Shown piece after piece: positions 16,575 to 25,423 of a DNA stretch of 64,000 nucleotides. Location of the stretch: the NCBI RefSeq assembly GCF_000381025.1, contig NZ_KB905813.1, positions 875,082 through 939,081 on the forward strand, read 5' to 3'. This DNA comes from Streptomyces sulphureus DSM 40104 (GTDB taxonomy: Bacteria > Actinomycetota > Actinomycetes > Streptomycetales > Streptomycetaceae). Numbering within the stretch: the first letter of the stretch is position 1; each line of letters starts with the position of its first letter. The notes beneath the pieces were generated by a model. That model ran no database searches. It was not told the DNA's origin and saw only the letters and a program-made list of their open reading frames with translations. Both the position numbers and the translations under genes were made by a program.

Positions 16575-17555
16575 CTAGAGCCGCACGGACGCCGCCACCG
16601 GCAGGTGATCGCTGTCGGTCGCCTTCAGGTTCCAGGCCGAGCAAGGTCGCATGCCGTCTACCAGAATGTGGTCGATCCGGGCCACCGGCAAGGACGCCGG
16701 CCAGCTCAACCCGAACCCGGCCCCTGCCACCTCCTGTGCCGAGCGCATCGGAGAGGTGACCGCGGACAGAGCACCGTCGTCCGTGGTGCCGTTGAGGTCT
16801 CCCAGAAGGAGAGTACGGGGGAGTGGTTCCGCGCGCAGCGCCTCGGCGAGCCGAGCCGCGGCCCGATCGCGGCCGTCCGTACTGAGGCCCGTCAGGGAGC
16901 TGAACCGGACGGACAGGAGATGGGCGACGTAGACGGCGACCGGCCCCTTGGGGGTACGGACGGTGGCACGCATCGCGCGTGGCCAGGACGCGATGTCGAC
17001 GGTGCGGGCATCGGCCAGCGGGTGACGACTCCACAGGCCCACCGTCCCTTGCACCGAGTGGTACGGATAGCGGTCGCGCAACACCGCACGGTAGACGGAG
17101 GTGTCGTCCCCCAGCTCCTCGAGGGCCACCACGTCCGCGTCGGAGGCGGCCAGCGCCCGTGCGGTGCGGGCCGGGTGCGGATTCTGCTCGTCGACGTTGT
17201 GCGTCACCACGGTCAAGTCGCCGCCGTCCGCGCGCTTGTCCGCGAGCGTCCCACCGAAGAGCGCGGTCCACACGACGGCGGGCAGCAGCACGGCCACGGC
17301 GAGCGTCGCGGAACGCCGGATCGCCGCGCACACGAGGAGCACCGGCACGACGAGGCCCGTCCACGGCAGAAAGGACTCGGTGAAACTGCCGAGGCCGCCG
17401 AGCCAGTCCGGGATCCGGGCGTGGCCCACCATCACGAGCGTGGCCAGCGGCGCCAGAAGGGCGGTGGTCCGCCCCTGGCGCCAGACGCCCGGGTGCTGGC
17501 GCGGCGGTCGAACGGTTTCCGGCTCGGGAGACACGGTGTCAGGGAGAGTTGCCAA
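16575..17555 (-). CDS. VanJ-like membrane endonuclease/exonuclease/phosphatase-family protein
   Basis: The 326-aa protein has about three hydrophobic helices in the first 100 residues, then an EEP-fold catalytic domain: VVTHNVDEQN (Asn near 120), VVALEELGDD (Glu near 146), LLLGDLNGTTDD, and the terminal DSDHLPV with the catalytic His. This matches VanJ, a Streptomyces membrane phosphatase-superfamily protein linked to teicoplanin resistance through lipid-linked cell-wall precursors. TTG 17555 follows GGTGAG by 6 nt and lies 7 nt from the carboxypeptidase stop. It is last in the order response regulator, kinase, D,D-carboxypeptidase, VanJ-like. An envelope role is inferred from fold and context. 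Confidence 0.8.
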   Translation of the reverse strand: MATLPDTVSPEPETVRPPRQHPGVWRQGRTTALLAPLATLVMVGHARIPDWLGGLGSFTESFLPWTGLVVPVLLVCAAIRRSATLAVAVLLPAVVWTALFGGTLADKRADGGDLTVVTHNVDEQNPHPARTARALAASDADVVALEELGDDTSVYRAVLRDRYPYHSVQGTVGLWSRHPLADARTVDIASWPRAMRATVRTPKGPVAVYVAHLLSVRFSSLTGLSTDGRDRAAARLAEALRAEPLPRTLLLGDLNGTTDDGALSAVTSPMRSAQEVAGAGFGLSWPASLPVARIDHILVDGMRPCSAWNLKATDSDHLPVAASVRL

Positions 17556-17562
17556 GGCGGTC

Positions 17563-18618
17563 TCACCGGCTTTCGGACGGGGTGGCGGCCGCCGTCGCGG
17601 GATCGGTCGCAGCCACCTGACTCTGTACTTCCTCCACGAGCGCGCGGCTGGAGTCGAAGGCGGCGTTGAGGCCCTCTTGCGGGCTGGTCTCGGTGCGTTG
17701 GTGCAGAACGACACCGAGAGCGAGATGCTTCTCCCCGCGTCGGTCCGGCACGGTGACCGCCCACATCAGGGCGCCTCCGGCGGGGGTGCTGGAGCCGGTC
17801 TTGATCCCGATCACGCCCGGTGTGGCCAGGAGGTCGTTGGTGTTGACGAGCGTGTCGGAAACCGCGGCGGAGGCAGTGTCCGGTTGGGAGACGATGGACC
17901 TGAAGACCTCGTCGCGCATGGCCTGCCGCGCGAGTTTCAACTGGTCGGCTGCCGTGCTCGTGGTGGCGGACTCGGCGCCGCTGGCTTCCGTGTAGGTGGT
18001 GCGGTCCATGCCCAGGTCGTCGGCGACGCGGTTCATTTTGGCGACGAACGCCTCGTGCGACTTCGCATCCCAACGCGCAAGCAGCCGCGCGATGTTGTTG
18101 CCCGAGGGGATGAGCATCAGTTCCAGCAACCGCCGTTGGCTCAGCTCTTGTCCCCGCCTGACCTCGACGGTGGATTCCGTGCCGGAGAAGGACTCGTCCG
18201 CCGCCCGTTGGTCGACGGTGATCGAAGGGCCGGTCTCGCTGCCGTCCAGCGGGTGGTTGCGCAGGATCACGTACGCCGTCATCACTTTGGTGACACTGGC
18301 GATCGGCACCGGTCGCCGGGGCCCGTGGGCGCCCAGGTCACCGCGCTCACCGAACCCTTCGACCAGCACGGCCGCCTGGCCCTCGTCCGGCCACGGCAGT
18401 GCCGCGTCACTCTTCGCCCCGTCGAACAGCCCTTCGGCATCTGACGCGTCGTTCCCGGCGCCGATGTAGAGCACGCTCCCGAGAACTACCAGCGTGACCA
18501 GGGCAGTCGCGGCGACGAGGAGCGCCGGGTGACGCCGCAGGCGTAGCCGCTCGGTCGCCGACCCCGGTGGCAAGGTGCGCGGGCTGTCGTGTTCACCCGG
18601 TTCGGGCGTCGGGCGCAT
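17563..18618 (-). CDS. D-alanyl-D-alanine carboxypeptidase (S11, DacA-type penicillin-binding protein)
   Basis: The 351-aa protein has a cytoplasmic Pro-rich tail, one TM helix (about residues 33-53) and an extracytoplasmic S11 domain. All three active-site motifs are present: S-V-T-K at 108-111, S-G-N (MLIPSGNNIA), and K-T-G (GVIGIKTGSSTPAGG). Such enzymes trim the terminal D-Ala from peptidoglycan stem peptides. ATG 18618 has GGAGG 6 nt upstream. A 168-nt gap separates it from the histidine kinase, so it is either read-through or has its own promoter in that operon. Confidence 0.93.
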   Translation of the reverse strand: MRPTPEPGEHDSPRTLPPGSATERLRLRRHPALLVAATALVTLVVLGSVLYIGAGNDASDAEGLFDGAKSDAALPWPDEGQAAVLVEGFGERGDLGAHGPRRPVPIASVTKVMTAYVILRNHPLDGSETGPSITVDQRAADESFSGTESTVEVRRGQELSQRRLLELMLIPSGNNIARLLARWDAKSHEAFVAKMNRVADDLGMDRTTYTEASGAESATTSTAADQLKLARQAMRDEVFRSIVSQPDTASAAVSDTLVNTNDLLATPGVIGIKTGSSTPAGGALMWAVTVPDRRGEKHLALGVVLHQRTETSPQEGLNAAFDSSRALVEEVQSQVAATDPATAAATPSESR

Positions 18619-18786
18619 GGGGGACCTCCAAGGGGGCACGGTGCGCGGCGTTCGCGCATCGCGACCACTCTCGGCTGCGCGCATGTCCACACCGCCGTGA
18701 CCGCGTCGCCGCTCCCGCTCGGCCGTGCATCCGTTGCGTAACAACGTCACGGCACGGCAGCGCTGTGCGGGTGTGCCAGTGAGATG

Positions 18787-20031
18787 TCAGTCGTCGCCCG
18801 GCAGCCGGAGGGTGGCGACGGCTCCGCCGTCGGACGCGTTGGCGAAGGACAGCGACGCTCCGATCACCTCGGCCTGGCCGAGCGCGATGGTGAGTCCCAG
18901 CCCGTGGCCCCGGCCGCGTTCCGGCGCCCCGGTACGAAACCGCTGGGGTCCGTCGTTGAGCAGCTCTGGCGGGAAGCCGGGACCGTGGTCGCGCACGGTC
19001 ACCGTGGTGCCCGCAACAGTGACCTCGACGGGCGCGCGACCGTGGCGGTGGGCGTTGACGACGAGGTTGGTGACGATCCGGTCGAGACGGCGCGGATCGG
19101 TCTCGGCGCACAGGGCGTCCGCCGCAGTGAACCGCGTTTGCTGCCCCGTACGGGCCAGCGATTCCGAGACCGCCTCGGCCAGCGGCACCCGTCTCGATTC
19201 GGCCCGCTCGCCACCCGCGTCGAGCCGGGAGATCTCCAACAGGTCCTCGACAAGGGTCCGCAGGACCCGCACCCGATCCCGAACCAGCTCGGTAGCCTCC
19301 CCCTCGGGGAGCAACTCACTCGCGGTGACCAGACCCATCAGCGGAGTCCGCAGTTCATGGGCGACGTCCGCGGTGAAGCGCTGCTCGGTCAGCAGCCGCT
19401 GGTGCAGGCTGTCGGCCATCGAGTCGACCGTGGCCGAGATGGCGGTGATCTCGTCGTCGCCGCGGCTCTCTCCGGTCCGCGCGGTCAGGTCACCGGATTC
19501 GATCCGGCGGGCGGTGCGCGCCACCTTCTGCAGTCGGCGGTGCGGCAGTTCCGCGGCGAGCACCGACAGGGGAACGATGACGGCCAGGGCGAGAAGGGAG
19601 TACTTCCACATGTGCCGGTCCAAAGCGCGGCGCGTGAGCAGATCGGCCGTCATGTCGATCTTCACGGCGACGGGTTCGCCGCGGTACGTACGCGCCGCCC
19701 ACATCGACGGATGGTCCCCGGGGCCCGGCTTCTCGTACCAGGTGACGTCGCTCTGGCCGTGGCCCTGCCGATCGCGGAGTCGGCGCAGCAACTCGTCGGG
19801 AAGGGCACCAGGCGACGACCGGAGCTCGGGGGGCGGGACGCCGTCCCGCTCGTAGTTGTCCAAGCTCCGGGTCAGCGCCGCGACGGCTTCCGCACCACCG
19901 TCGTTCATCGACCGGGCCAGGGTGCTGGAGTGCACCAGACTTCCGACGGTCAGCGCGACGGCACAGCAGCAGACGGTGACGAGCAGACACGTCTTCCAGC
20001 GCAGCGAACGCCAGTTGAGCAGATCGCGCAC
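18787..20031 (-). CDS. Membrane sensor histidine kinase, CseC-like
   Basis: The 414-aa kinase has TM1 (about 14-33), a roughly 110-residue extracytoplasmic sensor, TM2 (about 143-161), a HAMP linker, the H-box FTADVAHELRTPLMGL (His225), an N-box (NLVVNAHRHGRA), and G boxes (VRDHGPGFPPELL, RGHGLGLTIA). The GTG start lies 1 nt beyond the response-regulator stop. In Streptomyces, CseC senses cell-envelope damage. The resemblance and the downstream cell-wall enzymes support the same kind of signal here, although no sigE gene is adjacent. Confidence 0.92.
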   Translation of the reverse strand: MRDLLNWRSLRWKTCLLVTVCCCAVALTVGSLVHSSTLARSMNDGGAEAVAALTRSLDNYERDGVPPPELRSSPGALPDELLRRLRDRQGHGQSDVTWYEKPGPGDHPSMWAARTYRGEPVAVKIDMTADLLTRRALDRHMWKYSLLALAVIVPLSVLAAELPHRRLQKVARTARRIESGDLTARTGESRGDDEITAISATVDSMADSLHQRLLTEQRFTADVAHELRTPLMGLVTASELLPEGEATELVRDRVRVLRTLVEDLLEISRLDAGGERAESRRVPLAEAVSESLARTGQQTRFTAADALCAETDPRRLDRIVTNLVVNAHRHGRAPVEVTVAGTTVTVRDHGPGFPPELLNDGPQRFRTGAPERGRGHGLGLTIALGQAEVIGASLSFANASDGGAVATLRLPGDD

Positions 20032-20032
20032 G

Positions 20033-20770
20033 TCAGCGCCGCAACTTGTAGCCGAACCCGCGTACGGTCTCGATGCGGTCGCTTCCGATCTTCTTCCGCA
20101 GCCGCTGCACGCACAGGTCGACCACGCGGCTGTCGCCGTCCCAGCCGTAGTCCCACACGTTGCGCAGCAGCGTCTGCCGGTCGAGTACGGTGCCGGGATT
20201 CGCGGCGAACTCCAGCAGGAGCCGCAGCTCGGTCGGGGCCAGCGCGAGGGGCCTGCCGGCCAGTGATACCTCGAGTCCCGCGGTGTCGATGGTCAGTTCG
20301 CCGAAAACGAGCCGGGTGCGCTCGTCGGGACGGTACCGCTCCGGCCGCACCTCGTCCGCGGGAGGCGGGACGGCGGCAGGCGTGTAGACCGCCCGCCGCA
20401 GCAGCGAGCGGATACGGGCCACCAGAACCGCGGTGTCGACGGGCTTGGCCACGTAGTCGTCGGCGCCCGCCTCCAGACCGGAGACCACATCCAGCGCGTC
20501 GCCGCGCGCGGACATCATCAGAACCGGGTCCATGCTCGTCTCCCTGATCCGTCGGCAGAGCCCGATCCCGTCGAGGCCGGGCAGCATCACGTCCAGCAGC
20601 AGCAGATCGTGACGGCCTTCCCTGAACAGCTCCAGTCCGGTCAGGCCGTCACCCGCGGACATGACCTGGTAGCCGTAGCGCTCCAGCGCGATCGTGACGG
20701 ACCTGCGGATGACCTCGTCGTCCTCGACCAACAGGATCGTCACGGGCGTCGGGGCATCCCCGTGAGTCAC
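20033..20770 (-). CDS. OmpR-family response regulator, CseB-like
   Basis: The 245-aa regulator has a complete receiver: acidic pair at 17-18 (LVEDDEV), phosphoacceptor Asp60 in LLLLDVMLPGLDG, and the Lys of VAKPVD. A C-terminal winged helix follows (LAPTELRLLLEFAANPG, SRVVDLCVQRLRKKIG, VRGFGYKLRR). The receiver closely follows CseB. GTG 20770 starts the conserved sequence. It is first in the operon and presumably activates the downstream D,D-carboxypeptidase and VanJ-like genes when its kinase detects envelope stress. Confidence 0.92.
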   Translation of the reverse strand: MTHGDAPTPVTILLVEDDEVIRRSVTIALERYGYQVMSAGDGLTGLELFREGRHDLLLLDVMLPGLDGIGLCRRIRETSMDPVLMMSARGDALDVVSGLEAGADDYVAKPVDTAVLVARIRSLLRRAVYTPAAVPPPADEVRPERYRPDERTRLVFGELTIDTAGLEVSLAGRPLALAPTELRLLLEFAANPGTVLDRQTLLRNVWDYGWDGDSRVVDLCVQRLRKKIGSDRIETVRGFGYKLRR

Positions 20771-21270
20771 TCGACCCGACCTTTCTCCTGCACCCACCGC
20801 GTGATCTCCGCGCGGCGGTCCTTCGTCTCGTCCTGTGCGCATCCTGCCTTCCACACGTCGCCACCGAGTACCTAGCACGACGTAGCCGTGTATCAACCGC
20901 GTATTGACCGGTCCGGGCTCCGGACCGAGAGCCCGGACGCGACGACCGCCCGTGCCGACGCTGCCGTATGGGACCGGGCAGGCACGTGTCCGGTCCCAAC
21001 TCTTCACGAGCGTACGGGCGGTACGCAGCCCGAGCGGCTTCTCCGAAGGTGTCCGGCAGGACCGCTGCCCCGCCTCCACGGCTGTGCCACGCGGCAAGCA
21101 GCCGACGACAGCACCCACGTTGAGACAGAGTCTGCCGGACCACACAGGACACGGTCTTGAGCACACGTGTCCGCATCGCCGTGTTACCGGCCTTTGGAGG
21201 TGAACCGCGCCGAAGACAGACGGGGCCCGAAGCGTCCGCGCCCCGGGCCCACCTGCTCGTCCGAGCAGAG
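20771..21270. other. 500-bp intergenic gap
   Basis: No supportable gene. The region should contain the promoter of the two-component operon and the 3' end region of the convergently placed methyltransferase gene. No clear terminator hairpin or palindrome was recognised. Confidence 0.5.
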
Positions 21271-22104
21271 TCAGGGTTTGCGACCGACGCCCGCCCACAC
21301 CCCGGCTTCGCTCGCCGAGATCATGCCGGGCAGACGGTGCAGGTCTGCCGTGGCCGCGGGGTCGAGGTCCGGTCTCCAGTCGCAGGTTGGCACGACGCCG
21401 GGTTCGAGAAGCTCCAGCCCTTCGAAGAACTGCTGCATCTCCTCCTGGTCGACGTCACCACGCACGGGGATGCCGCGGGCTCTGTACTCCCGGAGCGCGG
21501 CGGCGACGGAGGCGTCCCGGCCCGGTTCGTCGAGGCTTTCCGTCACGTGTGACAGCGCGAGCACGCTGCCGGAGGGCAGTGCTCCGACAAGGGTGCGCAC
21601 CACGTCGTGCGGCTGCTCGACGACGAAGTGCATGAGCGCGATCAGTGAGAGAGCTACGGGCTGGTCGAAGTCGAGAGTTTCCGCTGCACGTTCGAGTACC
21701 TTCTCCGGCTCGCGAACATCGGCGGAGATGTAGTCGATGTGCCCGGGCGGGCCTGCTGTGAGCAGGGCGCGCGCGTAGGTGAGAACGATCGGGTCGTTGT
21801 CGGTGTAGACGACCCTGGCGGACGGCTGGTAGCGGTGGGCGACCTGGTAGAGGTTCGGCTCGGTCGGAACACCGGTCCCGATGTCGAGGAACTGCCGAAT
21901 CCCCAGTTCCTCGGCGGCATAGCGCGTGGCGCGATGCATGAAGTGCCGGTTTTCTCGCGCGGCGACCATGACGTCCGGCCATGCCCGCATCGTTGCCGCG
22001 GCCGCCTCTCGGTCGGCCCGGTAGTTCGTCTTGCCACCCAGGTAGTAGTCATAGGCTCGGGCCGAGTGCGGCTTGTCCTGCCCGAGCGTCTCGTGTGCGT
22101 CCAT
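21271..22104 (-). CDS. SAM-dependent methyltransferase, DUF574-type
   Basis: The 277-aa product belongs to the abundant Streptomyces DUF574 methyltransferase group: SARAYDYYLGGKTNYRADRE near residue 15, ENRHFMHRATRYAAEELG, the SAM-binding FLDIGTGVPTEPNLYQVA (about 73-90), and YTDNDPIVLTYARALL. It is cytosolic. The substrate is unknown for the family; many sit beside DNA-binding proteins or secondary-metabolism genes. The ATG follows GAGGGGGACC closely. No operon partner. Confidence 0.88.
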   Translation of the reverse strand: MDAHETLGQDKPHSARAYDYYLGGKTNYRADREAAAATMRAWPDVMVAARENRHFMHRATRYAAEELGIRQFLDIGTGVPTEPNLYQVAHRYQPSARVVYTDNDPIVLTYARALLTAGPPGHIDYISADVREPEKVLERAAETLDFDQPVALSLIALMHFVVEQPHDVVRTLVGALPSGSVLALSHVTESLDEPGRDASVAAALREYRARGIPVRGDVDQEEMQQFFEGLELLEPGVVPTCDWRPDLDPAATADLHRLPGMISASEAGVWAGVGRKP

Positions 22105-23086
22105 GGTCCCCCTCGGGTGCGTTTCCCATACATGATCACCGACGCGGGGCGACCGCAACCCGCTTGCTACAACCAGTAGTTGGGGATGTGACCATGCACG
22201 CGGGAAGCGACCGAGGTCAAGCCCGCGAGACCGCCCGTCCCGCCTTTCTGCCTGCGGTGATGTGGCAGGTCCTCCGTCCTCGCTCTTGCCCAGCAACAGG
22301 ACACCGGCCATCCCACAACCGGGCACCTCGCCGGCGTCACGCCCCTGACACCCGGCGCCTGATACTCGAGCTTCCACCACACAGACAGAGTTCGGCGGGT
22401 ACGGCCGTTCAAAGTGCGCCGTCGTCGGCTGCGGAGGCGTACTCCTCCCGCGCGTCCCCGCACACATCCTTCACGCTCTTGAGCGCGAGGAGGCGCCCAT
22501 GGCCGGCGACGCCGCCGCCTTCGCCCGCACCGGGTGCGTGCTGAAACCGCGCAACAGCACCTGCACCGCGAACACCCCGACACACCAACTTTCCGATGCC
22601 TTCGCCGACGTCCGCCTGCCGCGGCGTCACCGCACGCCCAGTCCTCGCCGAAGTCCCGGGCGAGTGGCCCCTGGTTGGGCCCGGCCACGACGTCCGCCCA
22701 CACCCGACCCGCCCCCGAGTCGCCACCGATGCTGCCGGGGAGCTGCTGTCCGCACGCTTGCGGCCCGCGTCGTGCCGCGCGGTGCAAGAGGCGTCGCCGG
22801 CGCCGTGCGGCCTGCTCGCGGCACTGGCAGCACAGCCAGGGCGACCTGAACGTCTTCGTCGTGCTCGGTGTTCACCCGGTCATGGGCGGGTCGGCCTAAG
22901 ACCGATTCCGCCCGCGCCACTTACCCCGCCACATCCTCGACGCCCTCGACAGCGACAGCGTCGTCGAGCGCGGGGGAGCCGGCCGATGCGCCGCCTCCCT
23001 CCCCTCGGTGGGGCGGGAAGACGCCGCCGCGTGCCTGTCCGGCTACGGCGATACAGCTCTCAGTAACCTGTCCGGCACTTCTCCTG
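22105..23086. other. About 980 bp without a confident gene
   Basis: Several overlapping open frames exist on both strands, but none has recognisable domains or consistent codon bias along its length. The composition (long C/G-rich Arg/Pro-coding stretches) suggests decayed coding sequence. Confidence 0.5.
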
Positions 23087-23405
23087 TCATTTGAAGTCGG
23101 TGTCGACGCCGACAGACGTAACGGCCTGTGGGTGGGGGCATGTCGCACTTGACCACTCGTTGTTGTAGGACCACTCGCCGAAATGCATCGATCCGTCGCT
23201 GCAATTCACGAATACCCGATGCCGCATGATGACCGTCTCACCGGTGCACTTGGCGCTACCAGTTGCTTCGCCAACTCCCTTTGTCACGCAGGAGGGCGAC
23301 TCAGGGGAGTTATCTCCCCCAGACGCAGCGGAAGCCGTCGCAGCGGTTACCACACCCCCCGGTCATGGCCAGCCCCGCTACCAGACCAGATGCAAGACTC
23401 TTCAC
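23087..23405 (-). pseudogene. Small secreted protein with frameshift in a 6-G tract
   Basis: GTG 23405, preceded by AGGGGG, starts a typical signal peptide (VKSLASGLVAGLAMTGG). After a run of six G (minus strand, 23355-23360) the frame leads to a stop 12 codons later. With five G the frame joins a long downstream segment (VVTAATASAASGGDNSPE, then cysteine-containing RVFVNCSDGSMHFGEWSYN) ending at 23087. This gives a 105-aa exported protein with an A-S-A-type cleavage site and about four cysteines. The exact fit of one base argues for a recent frameshift or a sequencing error. Function unknown. Confidence 0.6.
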
Positions 23406-23654
23406 CTATTCCCCCTGTCCCTTGCTGCTCGGTTCTTGGCTTGCCAAGTCTCGCCCTTTGAAAGGGCTCTGCGTACCTCGCAACTGCGAGGTTGACGGAA
23501 GGGCGCCGGGGCGCAATCTGTCCGTATGACCGAGCCCGCTGGCGCGTCTACGGTGCCTATTCCGAAGATCCCGGCCACGGACCTCAACTCGGTTGCACTC
23601 ACTGGGAGTTGTCAGACGGCCCGCTCGACGTCACCGACTGCCGTGACGAAGAAG

Positions 23655-23998
23655 TGGCCGAGGGTGCTGCCCCGATCCCGGCCCCTGTGGCAGCAGGGTC
23701 TGGCCGCGGGTCGCGAGGAGACCTGCACCCGCGTCGACGACGAGCCGGCCGCCGTCCGGGATGCGGGTGCGCGCTTGGTCACCGTCCTTGACGGGGATCA
23801 CCCGGCGAACCTGCGCATGATCGGCAACCTGCCGCCGTTCCTCTTCCACCGCGGCGCACTCCATCCGCGCGACGCCCGCTCCATCGCCGTCGTCGGCACC
23901 CGCCGGGCTGCCTCGGACGGTCTGCGCCTGGCGGCCCGGACGGCCCGCGAGTTCGTCGAGCACGACGTCGTGATCGCCAGTGGCCTCGCCGACCGCTC
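23655..23998 (+). pseudogene. DprA/Smf-like fragment
   Basis: The frame encodes the N-terminal and start of the Rossmann part of a DprA-like DNA-processing protein: LWQQGLAAGREETCTRV, GARLVTVLDGDHPANLRMI, LPPFLFHRGALHPRDAR, SIAVVGTRRAASDGLRLAA, VVIASGLA. It stops exactly where the next conserved block should begin; from about 24000 the sequence is a tap relic. DprA binds single-stranded DNA and loads RecA. The fragment lacks the C-terminal half and cannot be functional. Confidence 0.65.
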
Positions 23999-24001
23999 CT
24001 G

Positions 24002-24090
24002 TGGGCGGTCGAGCTCCTCGGCCAGGGCGGCAACCCGCCGATCACGTCAAAGGCGACGACGCCCTTGCGATCGCGGAGGAGGAGCAGACG
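24002..24090 (+). pseudogene. Relic of tap 3' end
   Basis: This stretch aligns base by base with the last ~90 bp of the intact tap gene near 30325-30412 (shared CTGTGGGCGG, CTCCTCG, CAGGGCGGCAAC, CATCAAAGG-like words) with small indels. The tap stop codon TAG is CAG here. It is joined to a dprA fragment on its left and to a tpg relic on its right. Confidence 0.65.
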
Positions 24091-24245
24091 ATGGGTGTCT
24101 TCGACGACGCGCTGGAGCGCGCCGCCCAGTGAGCCGTCACCACCCGCTGCCGGCCGGTAGTCCGGTCAGGCTGCGGCACCTCGTCGGGTACCTCGGCAGC
24201 GCTGCGGCAGCCGCCTGCGCTCTGGGGCACTTCCGCGACGACGGC
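24091..24245 (+). pseudogene. Relic of tpg 5' end
   Basis: It begins ATGGGTGTCTTCGACGACG, matching the intact tpg start (MGVFDDALERA). A TGA then interrupts at codon 14 and the frame shifts; residues corresponding to MRHLVAHLGTAAAAARALG reappear in another frame (LRHLVGYLGSAAAAACALG). Similarity ends near 24245, where comF-like sequence begins. It is non-functional. Confidence 0.68.
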
Positions 24246-24256
24246 GCCGGGGTACC

Positions 24257-24398
24257 GACGACATCAAGGGGGCCACAACCTTGCTGGTCGGCGCTTGTCT
24301 TCACGAACGACTCCCAGCTCAATGCCCTCCGCCTTCGGGACACCGGAGCCGCTGACGTCCGCGGACTGGTCCTCGCCCGCGTCCGCTGGAGGGGATGA
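24257..24398 (+). pseudogene. ComF-like phosphoribosyltransferase 3' fragment
   Basis: The last ~47 codons (ending LRDTGAADVRGLVLARVRWR) match the copy at 45063-45311. The nucleotide match continues about 60 bp past the stop codon. The PRPP-binding VDDVFT motif of the other copy is degraded here (CTGGTCGGCGCTTG). Fragment of a nucleotide-salvage or competence-related family; not functional. Confidence 0.6.
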
Positions 24399-24561
24399 CC
24401 CCGCCAGAGGCGCTCCGGCGGGATCGGTGGTTCACCGACAACGTCGAGGAGCGCGTCGCCTTCGGTCGAGGGGCGCGTTCGGCCCGGCTTGTGAGGCTTC
24501 TTCTCAACCCCACGTGCCGCCCCGGCTTGGGGCTGCCGCCGCCAGCCGGCTTCCCCACGTC

Positions 24562-25338
24562 CTACCGCGGGTCCGCCCCGCCAGCATGCCGGTCGGCCCA
24601 CCGTTCCAGACCTTCCAGTACGCACTGGAGCCCGAACGCCCACACCATGTCCGTGTTGTAGGCACCGGCGGCCTCGCCCACCCGCTTGGCGAGTGGGTAT
24701 CGCTCGCCGTCGATCACCCGGGCGAGCAGCGGCCCGACCTCGGCCCACCAGTCGTCGTCGCTCTGTCGGCTGTTCAGCTCGGCCGAGTCGGTTGCGGCCC
24801 AGGCGGTGGAATGGACGAAGCCCAGCAGGTGGGTGAGCGCGGCGTCCCGTTCGGCGTCGGGCAGGCCGATGCCCTCGAAGGCCGCCAGCTCGTGCTCGTA
24901 CTTGCCGATCACGCCGGGGCCCAGGGGTGGACGGGTGACGGACATCTCGGCGATCCAGGGGTGACGCGCCAACAGGTCCCGGTTGTCTGTGGCGACCCGG
25001 GTGACCCGATCACGCCACGGCTCGTCCGGGCCGAAGGGGGCCAGCTCCATGCGCCCGTACACCTCGTCCAGCATGAGGTCGAGCAGCTCGTCCTTCCCGG
25101 GGACGTACGTGTAGACGGTCATCGGCGTGACGCCGAGCCGCTGGGCCAGGGCGCGCATGGTCAGGGCGTCCAAGCTTTCAGCGTCGGCCAGTTCGACCGC
25201 TGCGCCGACCACCGCACCGACGGTCAGCCCTTGGCGGGGGCCGCGCCGCCCGGCCGACGGCTCCGGGGCGCCGACCTCACGCCACAACAGCTCCAGGGTG
25301 CGGACGGGGTCCCCACCTCCGCTGCGGTTCTTCGTCAC
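24562..25338 (-). CDS. TetR-family repressor (tetracycline-repressor-like C-terminus)
   Basis: The 258-aa protein has an N-terminal HTH (VELADAESLDALTMRALAQR, LGVTPMTVYTYVPGKDELLD) preceded by an unusually long ~45-residue leader. Its all-helical C-terminal domain contains WRDRVTRVATDNRDLLARHP and HLLGFVHSTAW. GTG 25338 is chosen because the operator lies just upstream and longer starts would overlap it. It is divergent from a VOC-family gene across 85 bp holding a clean palindrome, so it almost certainly represses that gene and itself. Confidence 0.88.
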   Translation of the reverse strand: MTKNRSGGGDPVRTLELLWREVGAPEPSAGRRGPRQGLTVGAVVGAAVELADAESLDALTMRALAQRLGVTPMTVYTYVPGKDELLDLMLDEVYGRMELAPFGPDEPWRDRVTRVATDNRDLLARHPWIAEMSVTRPPLGPGVIGKYEHELAAFEGIGLPDAERDAALTHLLGFVHSTAWAATDSAELNSRQSDDDWWAEVGPLLARVIDGERYPLAKRVGEAAGAYNTDMVWAFGLQCVLEGLERWADRHAGGADPR

Positions 25339-25365
25339 CGCGTCTCCAGCCCGTCGCAAATACTG

Positions 25366-25392
25366 TGTACGATGTATAGAATACAACGTACA
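25366..25392. promoter_or_regulatory. 27-bp TetR operator
   Basis: An almost perfect palindrome, TGTACG-A-TGTAT then AGA then ATACA-A-CGTACA, with one mismatched pair per arm. It is AT-rich against the GC-rich background and centred between the divergent TetR and VOC genes. Confidence 0.8.
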
Positions 25393-25423
25393 GAGAAAGC
25401 TCGAGTCCCCACCGAGGAGTCCC

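Noticed and set aside
22409..22726. 105-codon minus-strand frame and overlapping plus-strand frames
   Set aside because: No domain, no ribosome site, codon usage inconsistent; treated as non-coding or decayed.
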